A stretch of DNA of 64,000 bases, from positions 94,786 to 158,785 of the forward strand of contig PEAM01000006.1 of NCBI GenBank assembly GCA_002753565.1, given 5' to 3'. Below, piece after piece: positions 8,802 to 16,924 of this stretch. The notes beneath the pieces are model-generated. The model was not told where the DNA came from, did not search any database, and saw only the letters and a program-made list of their open reading frames with translations. A program made the translations under genes and the position numbers. The first letter of the stretch is position 1. Each line of letters opens with the position of its first letter. The stretch comes from Magnetococcales bacterium. GTDB lineage: Bacteria; Pseudomonadota; Magnetococcia; Magnetococcales; JADFYX01.

Positions 8802-9352
8802 GATTTGTTCTCCTTACTTTTCGGGTTTTCCCCGCCATCCTTACCCGGCAAAATCTCACTGACCGTTTTGGCATGTTTAACCAGATGGCGCTGGGCATCG
8901 GCCCCTTTCAGGTTGGGGAAGGCCTGTTCGCCAATCAGCATGACCGGTGCCAAACTACAGCAGCCAATACAGGCCACATCTTCGACGGTATAGCTGCCGT
9001 TGGAGGCGGTATCCTCGCTTTCGTCGGTGATGCCGAGAACATGACGCAACGAGGTGTTGAGACGGTCGGCCCCCTGAACATGACAGGCTGTGCCATGACA
9101 GACCTTGATCAGGTTACGCCCAACCGGGTCCAGTCGGAATTGAGCATAGAAGGTGGCAACCCCAAAAAGCTGGCTGGCATTGATATCGGTATTTTCTACG
9201 ATAAGATCCATGGCTTTTCTGGGTAGATAGCCAAAGGCGCGTTGAACGGCTTGAAGCAGAGGTACGGCAGCGGATGGCTCTTTGCCAAGTGTGGTGATCC
9301 AGCCTTGAACCTGTGCCGGGTCAACAGTGGCTTCCAGGGACGCATTGCTCAC
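8798..9352 (-). CDS. nuoE: NuoE-like 2Fe-2S subunit
   Basis: The GTG at 9352 is the preferred start: AGGAG lies 7 bp before it and the following VSNASLEATVD fits a NuoE N-terminus. A longer frame opens at 9421 but its extra 23 residues look non-coding. The 184-residue product has the thioredoxin-like fold signature and four 2Fe-2S cysteines: CHGTAC in one loop and CIGCC in the other. In complex I and related enzymes this subunit pairs with NuoF to accept electrons from NADH. First gene of the nuoE-nuoF-fusion operon, divergent from the sco gene. Confidence 0.93.
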   Translation of the reverse strand: MSNASLEATVDPAQVQGWITTLGKEPSAAVPLLQAVQRAFGYLPRKAMDLIVENTDINASQLFGVATFYAQFRLDPVGRNLIKVCHGTACHVQGADRLNTSLRHVLGITDESEDTASNGSYTVEDVACIGCCSLAPVMLIGEQAFPNLKGADAQRHLVKHAKTVSEILPGKDGGENPKSKENKS

Positions 9353-9636
9353 GGGGCTTCTCCTGTACTCAATGATTGAATATATAACCAACTTGTCAAA
9401 ACAGTGATGGAGTAGCAACAAGAATGATATTCCATCACCTGAAGGTAGTGTTTAAACATGAGAAATTTAGTATAATCTACTCAATTTAACAAGTGCGCAT
9501 CTACTAAATCATCAAAAAGCAAGCCATCGGTAAAAACCACAACTGACCACTTCCTTCCTGCCCATTTTAATGTATTATTAGAAGTTACTAATTAATAGAT
9601 GGATTAATTCAAGCCCAGGTATTCAATAAAAAGACC

Positions 9637-10290
9637 ATGAGCCACTCTTCAACACGCCTATCCATGCGCAAAATAGCCTTGATCGTATTGATTATCGGCG
9701 GGGCCATCAGCGTTGGTCTGCAGTTGGCCAACCGAACCGGCTCCTCCTCGATTCCTCAAGAGCTTGTCGGCATCGTTCTGCCCGAGGCCCGACCTCTCTC
9801 TCCCTTCACCTTGACCGATCACAATCAGGCCCCTTTCGACCTCTCCCGCCTGAAGGGACAGTGGACCTTTCTTTTTTTCGGCTACACCCACTGCCCCGAT
9901 ATCTGTCCAACCGCCTTGGGACAGTTGGCGGAGGTGTTTGACGGCTTAAAGGGAGAGAAAGAGATCCTCGCCACCACTCAGGTGCTGTTTGTCAGCGTCG
10001 ATCCAGAGCGGGATAGGCCTGAAACCTTGAAAGAGTACGTCCCCTACTTCAACCCGGATTTTATCGGCGCCACCGGCACCACCGAACAGATCCAAGCCTT
10101 CAGCAAACAGTTGGGTGCTGTCTACCTGCTCTCACCCGACCAAGAAGGAGAGGGAAATTATCAGGTTGCCCACACCTCCTCCTTTTTTCTGATCAACCCA
10201 AAAGGGGCCTTTTATGCCCTGTTTCAACCGGCTCATTTCAGCCCGGAGAAGATAACCCAGTCGTATCTCACCATGCGTCGACTACCTTAG
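9637..10290 (+). CDS. Sco1/SenC-family copper chaperone
   Basis: 217 residues with an N-terminal membrane anchor (about residues 12-31) and a periplasmic thioredoxin-like domain. The copper-binding CxxxC is present (C86 and C90 in THCPDICPT), with the distal histidine in QVAHTSSFF. Sco proteins deliver copper to, or reduce the CuA site of, cytochrome c oxidase subunit II. The PCuAC chaperone follows 14 bp downstream and a DUF420 membrane protein comes next, so the set looks like an oxidase-assembly operon, although no oxidase subunits are in the window. Confidence 0.95.
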   Translation: MSHSSTRLSMRKIALIVLIIGGAISVGLQLANRTGSSSIPQELVGIVLPEARPLSPFTLTDHNQAPFDLSRLKGQWTFLFFGYTHCPDICPTALGQLAEVFDGLKGEKEILATTQVLFVSVDPERDRPETLKEYVPYFNPDFIGATGTTEQIQAFSKQLGAVYLLSPDQEGEGNYQVAHTSSFFLINPKGAFYALFQPAHFSPEKITQSYLTMRRLP

Positions 10291-10304
10291 GAGAAAACCC
10301 TTAA

Positions 10305-11180
10305 ATGAACAAAATTGCTTGGATAATTTCAACCCTGCTCTTGAGCACTCTATCTCTTCCAGCCTGGGCCGGTGGCATTCAGGTAGAGGGGGCGTGGGTT
10401 CGAGCGGCCCCACCCACGGTTCAGGTGTTGGCGGCCTACATGACCATCAAAAATACCGGCACCATCGGCAAAACCATCATTGGCGCCCACAGCCCGCAGT
10501 TTGCCAAGGTGGAGTTTCACGAAACCCTGCTGCGTAACGGCATGGCCTCCATGGTGGCACGGCAGAGCTTGGTTATCGACTCCGGCGGGCAGGTGATATT
10601 GGCTCCTGGTGGCTACCACATGATGCTGATCGCCCCTCAACGGATGATTCGACCCGGAGACCAAATTGACATTATCCTCACCTTTAGCGACGGCTCCGCT
10701 CTTCCGATTGCGGTTGATGTTAAAAAGGGCAACGGCAAAACCATGGACCACAGCACCATGAACCACACCATGGGCCAGCAGGGCGGTATGAACCATCAGA
10801 TGATGATGAACCACAACAGGGCTCAGCAAGGCGGCATGAACCATCAGATGATGATGAACCACACCATGGCTCAGCAGGGTGATGGGGACCATCAGCAGAT
10901 GATGAAACACAACAACATGAACCATCAGCAGATGATGGAGCACAACAGGGTAAACCACGAAAAAATGCGTGACCAGATGATGGCACTATCGGACTCGGAA
11001 GAGGGCATGGTTTGCCCCCATAGACAAGGTGGTGCAGAGGGAAAGGTCTGTCCTTTTTGTATGAACGCAGGAAAAAAAGAGGGTGGCTGCATGATGAATC
11101 AGGGGAAGATGGCTCCTGAGGAGAACAACCACAACATGATGACCCCCAAAATGATGAACCCCAACGCGACCAACCAATAG
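10305..11180 (+). CDS. PCuAC copper chaperone with long Met/His-rich C-terminal tail
   Basis: 291 residues. A signal peptide ends near AWA (20-22). The PCuAC domain has the full copper motif H-x10-M-x21-H-x-M at H72, M83, H105 and M107. After about residue 145 the protein becomes a low-complexity tail rich in Met, His, Asn and Gln, with the unit NHQMMMNH repeated and a 48-bp tandem duplication in the DNA. The last 60 residues add four cysteines (VCPH, VCPFC, GGC). Ordinary PCuAC proteins stop near 150-160 residues. The domain passes Cu(I) to oxidase CuA sites together with Sco, encoded just upstream. The tail probably binds further copper in the periplasm. AGGAG precedes the ATG. Confidence 0.93.
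   Translation: MNKIAWIISTLLLSTLSLPAWAGGIQVEGAWVRAAPPTVQVLAAYMTIKNTGTIGKTIIGAHSPQFAKVEFHETLLRNGMASMVARQSLVIDSGGQVILAPGGYHMMLIAPQRMIRPGDQIDIILTFSDGSALPIAVDVKKGNGKTMDHSTMNHTMGQQGGMNHQMMMNHNRAQQGGMNHQMMMNHTMAQQGDGDHQQMMKHNNMNHQQMMEHNRVNHEKMRDQMMALSDSEEGMVCPHRQGGAEGKVCPFCMNAGKKEGGCMMNQGKMAPEENNHNMMTPKMMNPNATNQ
10758..10883 (+). repeat. 48-bp in-frame tandem repeat in the PCuAC tail
   Basis: Unit starting atgaaccatcagatgatgat at 10788-10835 and again at 10836-10883, preceded by a partial copy. The 16-residue period keeps frame and supplies Met and His ligands. Copy number could vary by slippage. Confidence 0.75.
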
Positions 11181-11204
11181 AGCTCGTAACCCTTTTTTTG
11201 TCAA

Positions 11205-11254
11205 AACCGGGTTTGGTTGTTGCTACGGCTGATTATCAACAACCAAACCCGGTT
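11205..11254. other. perfect 18-bp inverted repeat with 14-nt loop
   Basis: Arms 11205-11222 and 11237-11254 pair without mismatch. It stands between the PCuAC stop and the DUF420 start. There is no T-tract after either arm, so it is not a classical intrinsic terminator. It could protect or attenuate the transcript between the two genes. Confidence 0.7.
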
Positions 11255-11297
11255 CCAGGATTACCCACCTTGCCCCAGATAATAACGAGGTTTTACC

Positions 11298-11729
11298 ATG
11301 CGTGAACTGGTCCCCATCTTTCCCCATCTTCTGGCTTTTTTCAATGTCTCTACGGTCTTCTTGCTGATTGCCGGAGCCACAGCGGTTCGCCGGGGAGAAC
11401 GGGATGTTCACAAGCGGTATATGTTGGGTGCGGTGGCTGTCGCGGTTCTTTTCCTCATCGTCTACGTTCTCTACCATCTGGAGGTAGGCAATGCCGCCTT
11501 TGCCGGAGAGGGTAAGGTGAGATGGTTCTATTTCGGCCTGCTCATCGCTCATATCATTGGGGCTGTTTTTATCCTGGTGATGGCTCCCATGACTCTTTTT
11601 CGTGCTGTTCGAGGGACCTTTGTTACCCACCAATCTCTCGCAAAAAAAACCTTGCCTCTCTGGCTGTTTGTTTCAGCCTCTGGTTTTGTTGTCTATCTGA
11701 TGGCCTTCCACATCTGGCCCTCTGTCTAG
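11298..11729 (+). CDS. DUF420-family integral membrane protein
   Basis: 143 residues with four predicted transmembrane helices (roughly 8-27, 41-63, 74-98 and 116-138). Histidines lie near membrane faces (FPHLLAF, YHLEVG, LIAHIIG, FHIWP), as is typical of DUF420 proteins. Members such as CtaM are associated with cytochrome oxidase assembly, and the Sco and PCuAC genes upstream agree with that. An ACGAGG ribosome-binding site precedes the ATG. The exact function is not established by the sequence. Confidence 0.85.
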   Translation: MRELVPIFPHLLAFFNVSTVFLLIAGATAVRRGERDVHKRYMLGAVAVAVLFLIVYVLYHLEVGNAAFAGEGKVRWFYFGLLIAHIIGAVFILVMAPMTLFRAVRGTFVTHQSLAKKTLPLWLFVSASGFVVYLMAFHIWPSV

Positions 11730-11876
11730 CAGATAACAGACAATCCAGCCTAAGCAACCGTTTTTCTTTTCTTGAAACTATCTGCCAACAGGCAAGGTCT
11801 TACTGTGTGAGTTGGCCTTGTGTGGTTAGCATACAGGGCAAAAACAGGGAAATGATTGACTTTCAAGGGTGGAGAG

Positions 11877-12260
11877 ATGGCATTTATGGGCGTTTTAAAG
11901 AAGGTTTTCGGTCGGCAGGTGGGCACAACCTATGAGGATGGTACGGTTCTCTTCGAGATTGGGGAGACCCCCGATCAAATCTACTCAATCGTCTCTGGTC
12001 AGGTCGATTTTTTGACCAAAAGTGGCCGAAGAGTCTTATCTGTCAAGGCGGGAGATTTTGTCGGCATTGCTTTTCTGTTCGGCTGTAGCCAGCGGGAGTT
12101 TACTGCAGTGACCAAAGGCCCAACCAAGCTGTTAAAACTGGATAAAAAATTATTGACGGAGCGGATTCATCAAGACCCCTCCCTGGCGTATAAAATCATG
12201 CGGGAGATGTCGATTCGCTACCGGGAGATCATTGAAAACCTCACCTTGGCGGCTGACTAA
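11877..12260 (+). CDS. cyclic-nucleotide-binding-domain protein without DNA-binding domain
   Basis: The ATG at 11877 is preferred because GGAGAG precedes it; an upstream ATG at 11856 lacks such a site. The product has 127 residues. The CRP-like beta-barrel is recognisable (DGTVLFEIGETPDQIYSIVSG, then VSVKAGDFVGI-like spacing) followed by a helix ending in RYREIIENL. No helix-turn-helix follows, so this is a stand-alone sensor domain rather than a CRP transcription factor. The key phosphate-binding Arg-Ala motif of cAMP binders is not obvious, so the ligand may not be a cyclic nucleotide. Confidence 0.75.
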   Translation: MAFMGVLKKVFGRQVGTTYEDGTVLFEIGETPDQIYSIVSGQVDFLTKSGRRVLSVKAGDFVGIAFLFGCSQREFTAVTKGPTKLLKLDKKLLTERIHQDPSLAYKIMREMSIRYREIIENLTLAAD

Positions 12261-12337
12261 AGCCCCACTCAACCGTGGTGGTGCTCCCGACCCTCTGGAA
12301 AGGGAGTTATCTCCCTTCCCAGAACCAACCTATCTGT

Positions 12338-12535
12338 TCAATGGATGAAATAGGGGTGGTAGAGGTCCAGATCCAAGGTGGATTTAGAGGCCGGCTCCTC
12401 CTGAAAAACGCCCCGCAACAGACCAAGTTGAGTCTGCTCTTCATACTCTCGTGGGGTCAGGATACCATTGAGTGCGAGGGGAAGAGGCAGGCGCTTTGGG
12501 TTGGTGGCTTGTTGATAACGGATGGACTCTTGCAT
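12338..12535 (-). CDS. possible small hypothetical protein
   Basis: 65 residues, with a GGAG ribosome-binding site 8 nt before the ATG. The composition is ordinary for a soluble protein, with a central Gly/Ile/Glu-rich part and a C-terminus ending HPYFIH. No family was recognised. It converges with the preceding plus-strand gene. The overlapping plus-strand frame looks less protein-like. The call rests only on the start signal and composition. Confidence 0.4.
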   Translation of the reverse strand: MQESIRYQQATNPKRLPLPLALNGILTPREYEEQTQLGLLRGVFQEEPASKSTLDLDLYHPYFIH

Positions 12536-12743
12536 GCTGGTGTCTCCAAAAAAGGGATGTCGATACCTTTAGGAACTTCAAGAGATGTGCCATTTATTAA
12601 AGTTTCGTTAATTTAAATCGCAACCTGTTATCCAAATTGATTTTTTTTCTATCAAGCCACCCATAAAGCTAACTCACCTCTGGCCAAAAAGTGGCAAAGA
12701 GTGTCAATTTACCTATAGCCAAGCCCTGAAAACGACATCGACC

Positions 12744-13018
12744 AGAGAGAGTCAAAACCAAATTTTGACAATTGTTAAAGGCTAAGGCAAAACCTTGGGA
12801 GGCCTTGCAGACCCCCAAACCCCACGCTTTTAAAAATAAGGCTGAGGTAAGATTAAGGCAAAACCTTGGGAGGCCCTGCAGGCCCCCAAACCCCCACGCT
12901 TTTAAAAGTAAAGCAAAGTCAACAGATTAGAACCTTGGGCGCCGCCCAAACCCGCTGGGAAGGCACGGATGCCTTCCCAGACCCATCCCCACTCGTTTTA
13001 CCTGGAATTTTGCCCTCG
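12744..13018 (+). repeat. MITE-like dispersed repeat, copy B with internal duplication
   Basis: The left end agagagagtcaaaacca resembles the copy A end. The module aaaccttgggaggcc-tgcagg is present twice, about 70 bp apart, each followed by cccccaaacc and acgcttttaaaa. Then comes a ttgggcgccgcccaaa hairpin and a ggaaggcacggatgccttcc hairpin ending cagacccatcc. The right boundary is approximate. Confidence 0.6.
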
Positions 13019-13033
13019 GTTTGGTGGCTGGTT

Positions 13034-14398
13034 CTACCCACCCTGAATGATTTTTTCTGCCAACAGCTCCCCATTGCGAATACAGTCCCCAACCGAAATC
13101 CCCCCCTGCCAGTTACAACGCAAGTGCAGCCCCTTCTCTGAGGCTAAAGCCCGGTCGATATTCTGTAATTTTTGCAGATGGCCCAGGGTATATTGGGGGA
13201 TGGACTCCCGATATCGGGTGGCTTGAACAAAATCTGGCTTACCCTCAATACCCAACAAAGAGGAGAGATCCCGAGAGACCCCCAACGCCAAAGCCCGATC
13301 ATCGGTCACCTCAACCGCCTGATCCGTCGCCCCACCAATAAAGTTGGTCAACAACACCTGACCATCCGGGGCACGACCGGGAAACAGGGTGCTGGAAAAA
13401 AGAGAGCCCAGAGTGCGTATCTCCTCTTTTCTTGGCACTAAAAAACCAAAACCATCTAAGGGATGGGCCACCCGATTACGTCGATAACCCAACGCAATGG
13501 ATAGGATGGGAGGATAGTGGATGCTCTCTAAAAGCCGGGTGGCAGTTTGGGAAATTTCCGCTAGAATCTTGCCACTCTGTGAGGCAGGGGTGGAGAGAAT
13601 CACCTGAGCAGCCTTCTCGATACCGGCCTCGCCCCCCTCACCCTCCCAATAGACCGACCATCCCCTCTTGGCCCGCTCCAGCCGAACAACCCGAGTTGAC
13701 AGCTTGATCGTACCCTCCGGCAAGGCACGACTGACCGCCTGAGGGAGTTCACCCATCCCCCCCTCAAAGGAGATCAGGCGCCCCTTGGGCATGCCGCTTA
13801 CATTTTTCTGGCGACCAAACAGAGCCCCCCGTATCAACGAGCCGTGCTCTTCTTCCAGAGCATAAATTTTAGCAACCGCCGCCCGCACAGAGAGCTGCTG
13901 AACATTGCCTGCATAAACACCCGAGACAAAAGGGTCGATGGCATAGTCCAAAAATTCCTGTCCCAACCGCCGCTTAACAAACTGGGCAATGCTCTCTTCG
14001 CTTTTTCCCCGACCGATGAAGGGTTCTAACAGTAGCCTTAACTTGGCAGCAGGAGAGAAGGCTTTGGTGGTAAGAAAAGAGAGAGGAGAAGAGGGCAGAG
14101 CCAACAGGGTTCGATTGCGGACAATAAAGCGTTTGTTGGCCTCTGAATTGGCCTCCAGAGGAGTTAACCCGACCGCCTCCATCAACCGCCCCAGAGCATC
14201 CTCTTGGCGACCAGGTTTGTGCAGGGTGGAGTTGGGACCATGTTCGATGCGATAACCAGAAGCGGTAGAGGTGAGCAGGTTACCCCCCGGCTGCTTGCGG
14301 GACTCCAGCACCTGGACCTTTTTCCCCGCCCGACTTAAAAAAAGCGCCGTCGAAAGCCCAGAGATCCCCCCCCCAACAATAACGATCGGCTTGCTCAT
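13034..14398 (-). CDS. hemY: HemY-type protoporphyrinogen / coproporphyrinogen oxidase
   Basis: The start at 14398 (MSKPIVIVGGG) puts the FAD-binding motif at the N-terminus and overlaps the hemN stop as ATGA; a longer frame starts at 14446 inside hemN. The product has about 454 residues, normal for the family. Seen: the dinucleotide motif IVGGGISGLSTALFLSRAG, the following LESRKQPGGN, and a C-terminal RWQGG-like segment (CNWQGGISVGDCIRNG) closing the FAD site. HemY oxidises the porphyrinogen late in heme synthesis using oxygen. Last gene of a hemE-hemN-hemY minus-strand operon. Confidence 0.93.
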   Translation of the reverse strand: MSKPIVIVGGGISGLSTALFLSRAGKKVQVLESRKQPGGNLLTSTASGYRIEHGPNSTLHKPGRQEDALGRLMEAVGLTPLEANSEANKRFIVRNRTLLALPSSPLSFLTTKAFSPAAKLRLLLEPFIGRGKSEESIAQFVKRRLGQEFLDYAIDPFVSGVYAGNVQQLSVRAAVAKIYALEEEHGSLIRGALFGRQKNVSGMPKGRLISFEGGMGELPQAVSRALPEGTIKLSTRVVRLERAKRGWSVYWEGEGGEAGIEKAAQVILSTPASQSGKILAEISQTATRLLESIHYPPILSIALGYRRNRVAHPLDGFGFLVPRKEEIRTLGSLFSSTLFPGRAPDGQVLLTNFIGGATDQAVEVTDDRALALGVSRDLSSLLGIEGKPDFVQATRYRESIPQYTLGHLQKLQNIDRALASEKGLHLRCNWQGGISVGDCIRNGELLAEKIIQGG

Positions 14399-15810
14399 AT
14401 GGCCTGGGAAAAGTTGGTGCTGGTTTGTGACTGGGCCAGATACCAATCAAAGGCGGTGCAGATGTTGCGAATCAATACCTTTCCCGATGGGGTGACCTGA
14501 ATCATCCGATCCCGCACCGTCAACAGACCATCTGCCTCCATCTCAACCAACTGCACCAGGCCATCGGCAAAATAGTCCTCGAAAACCAGCCCATACTGAG
14601 CCTCTATGGTGGCAAACTCCAGTCGGAAATCACACATCAACTTCATAATGACCGTATGGCGGATACGGTCATCTTCGCTCATGATCAAGCCTCGAAACGG
14701 CGGCAGACCCCCACTGGTGAGCCGCTCTTGGTAGTGGTGGACCTTTTTCAGGTTTTGGGCATACATAGGACCGATCTGACTGATGGATGAGACCCCCAAT
14801 CCCACCAGATCACACTCAGCATGGGTCGTATAACCTTGAAAATTCCGGTGTAATTTTCCCTCTCTTTGCGCCACAGTCAGCTCATCATCGGGTTTGCCAA
14901 AGTGGTCCATACCGATATAGAGATAGCCCCGCTCTTCTAAAATGCGGATGGACTCCTCGAGAATCTGCATTTTTTCATCGGGGGGCGGCAGATGGCTTGC
15001 CTCAATTTTTCTCTGATTTTTAAGCAGATCCGGCAGATGGGCAAAGTTGAAAATAGCCAGCCGATCCGGGTCCAGCTCGGCCAGAACCGTCTTCAGGGTC
15101 TGGGCAAAACTGCTGGCACTCTGGTGGGGTAGACCGTAGATCAGGTCGATGTTGACCGACTTAAAGCCAACCGCCCGAGCCTCCCGAACCACCCGCACAT
15201 CCAACGCCAACGGCTGAACCCGATTGACCGCCTCTTGAACCTGGGGGTTGATATCCTGCACACCAAAGGAGATCCGGTTAAAACCCAACCGCCGCAACAG
15301 GGCCAGCTTTCCCTCCGAGGCCTCCCGAGGGTCCACTTCGATGCTGTAGTCACCGCTACCGTCGGTAAGCAGGGAGAAGTTCTGACTGATCTTCGCCATC
15401 AACCCTTCCAACTGCTCCCCATCCAGATAGGTGGGGGTTCCCCCGCCAAAGTGGAGCTGCACCACCGATTTTTTCCGGTCAAACAGGGCGCCAACCCGGT
15501 CAATCTCCTGGTAGAGCGCAGCCAGATAGTGCTGGGAACGGCTGCGGTCTTGGGTGATCATCCGGTTACAACCGCAGTAGTAGCACTCCTGCTGACAGAA
15601 GGGAATATGAACATAGAGGGAGAGCGGCCGATGGGGAGACTCCCGGCCCACCCGAGCCACCTCCTGGAGGTAGACCGTCTCATCCACCAACGCCTCCTTG
15701 AAGTGGGGAGCGGTAGGATAGGAGGTATAACGGGGGGCGGCCCGGTTATATTTTTTGATCAGACTGCGATCAACGAGAACCTCTTGGGAGATCTGCCCTC
15801 GGATAGTCAT
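14395..15810 (-). CDS. hemN: oxygen-independent coproporphyrinogen III oxidase (radical SAM)
   Basis: 471 residues, matching genuine HemN rather than the shorter HemW. The radical-SAM cluster motif is CQQECYYC in HIPFCQQECYYCGCN, with the cysteine next to it that HemN enzymes keep. The N-terminal APRYTSYPTAPHF segment is typical of HemN. It converts coproporphyrinogen III to protoporphyrinogen IX without oxygen. It is translationally coupled to hemY (ATGA) and begins 9 bp after hemE, so this operon supplies late heme-pathway steps, with the oxygen-independent decarboxylase next to an oxygen-using oxidase. Confidence 0.95.
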   Translation of the reverse strand: MTIRGQISQEVLVDRSLIKKYNRAAPRYTSYPTAPHFKEALVDETVYLQEVARVGRESPHRPLSLYVHIPFCQQECYYCGCNRMITQDRSRSQHYLAALYQEIDRVGALFDRKKSVVQLHFGGGTPTYLDGEQLEGLMAKISQNFSLLTDGSGDYSIEVDPREASEGKLALLRRLGFNRISFGVQDINPQVQEAVNRVQPLALDVRVVREARAVGFKSVNIDLIYGLPHQSASSFAQTLKTVLAELDPDRLAIFNFAHLPDLLKNQRKIEASHLPPPDEKMQILEESIRILEERGYLYIGMDHFGKPDDELTVAQREGKLHRNFQGYTTHAECDLVGLGVSSISQIGPMYAQNLKKVHHYQERLTSGGLPPFRGLIMSEDDRIRHTVIMKLMCDFRLEFATIEAQYGLVFEDYFADGLVQLVEMEADGLLTVRDRMIQVTPSGKVLIRNICTAFDWYLAQSQTSTNFSQAI

Positions 15811-15819
15811 GGCACACCC

Positions 15820-16899
15820 TTACCGTTTTTTGCTGTTGCGTTTGAGAAGGTGCGAACTCTCCTCACGGATAATCTCCACCAAAAGCTGGACATTGTCCGG
15901 GTTCATATCCGGCTCCATGCCATGACCCAGGTTAAAAATATGGCCCGGTTTGTTACCAAAGCTCTTCAGGGTTTTGCGCACCTCTTTACGGATGACCTCT
16001 TCAGGAGCATAAAGAACCGCTGGATCCAGGTTGCCCTGAAAGGCCACCTTATCCCCCAACTGGCGACGAATTTTTTTGGCATCCGCCGTCCAATCCAGAC
16101 TGATGACATCACACCCCGAAGTGGCAATATCCTTACTGTAGGAGGCACACCCCTTGGAGAAAAGAATAACCGGAACCCGCTCGCCGTCCGGGCCGGTTTT
16201 TTTGAGGTTTCTGACTATTTTGGTCATGTAGTCCAGGGAGAACGCCCGGTAATTTTTAGGACCGAGAATGCCGCCCCAGGTATCAAAAATCTGGATGGCC
16301 TGGGCGCCATGGTCGATCTGACCGTTCAGATAGTCAATCACCGTATCCGCCAGAGCACCCAACAACATGTGCAGAAAGTCAGGGTCTCGGTAGAGGGCGG
16401 TTTTGATATGGGTAAATTTTTTGGTGGTCCCCCCCTCGATCATATAGGTAGCCAGGGTCCAGGGGCTGCCGGCAAAACCGATAAGGGGTACCTTGGACGG
16501 GAGAGCCGCTCGCATCTCCTCGATGGCGTTATAGACATAGCCCAGCTTTTTTTCCACCTTGGGACGGATCAGTCGATTCAGGTCACGACTCTCCCGCAGT
16601 GGCTCGGCAAAGACCGGCCCCTCCCCCTCCAAAAAGTCCAGCTTCATGCCCATGGCCTCAGGGACGACTAAAATATCTGAAAACATGATAGCCACATCCA
16701 GCCCGAACCGACGAATGGGCTGCAGGGTAACTTCTGTCGCCAGAGCGGGGGTTTTACACAGATTGAGAAAACTGCCGGCCTGCTGTCGAACCTTGAGATA
16801 TTCTGGTAGATAGCGACCCGCCTGCCGCATCAACCAGACGGGGGTTCTCTCTACCGGCTCTCTTGCACACGCCTTGAGGAATAACTGTTTTTGTCCCAT
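15820..16899 (-). CDS. hemE: uroporphyrinogen decarboxylase
   Basis: 359 residues, full length. The N-terminal TPVWLMRQAGRYLPEY signature is complete, followed by FSDILVVPEAMG and the GFAGSPWTLATYMIEG segment. HemE removes four acetate carboxyls from uroporphyrinogen III to give coproporphyrinogen III in the cytoplasm. It leads the hem genes and starts 25 bp after the UDP-sugar enzyme ends, so the four genes may share a transcript. Confidence 0.97.
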   Translation of the reverse strand: MGQKQLFLKACAREPVERTPVWLMRQAGRYLPEYLKVRQQAGSFLNLCKTPALATEVTLQPIRRFGLDVAIMFSDILVVPEAMGMKLDFLEGEGPVFAEPLRESRDLNRLIRPKVEKKLGYVYNAIEEMRAALPSKVPLIGFAGSPWTLATYMIEGGTTKKFTHIKTALYRDPDFLHMLLGALADTVIDYLNGQIDHGAQAIQIFDTWGGILGPKNYRAFSLDYMTKIVRNLKKTGPDGERVPVILFSKGCASYSKDIATSGCDVISLDWTADAKKIRRQLGDKVAFQGNLDPAVLYAPEEVIRKEVRKTLKSFGNKPGHIFNLGHGMEPDMNPDNVQLLVEIIREESSHLLKRNSKKR

Positions 16900-16924
16900 T
16901 AACCTTAGCCTTTACATAAAAATT

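Noticed and set aside
10758..10883. CRISPR-like array
   Set aside because: The 48-bp tandem repeats have no spacers, stay in frame and encode the Met/His tail of the PCuAC gene.
12275..12616. Plus-strand frame of 113 codons after the cyclic-nucleotide-binding gene
   Set aside because: No ribosome-binding site, unnatural composition, and overlaps a more plausible minus-strand small gene.
15235..16671. Plus-strand open frame of 478 codons
   Set aside because: Antisense to hemN and hemE, both with complete family motifs. It arises from their codon bias.
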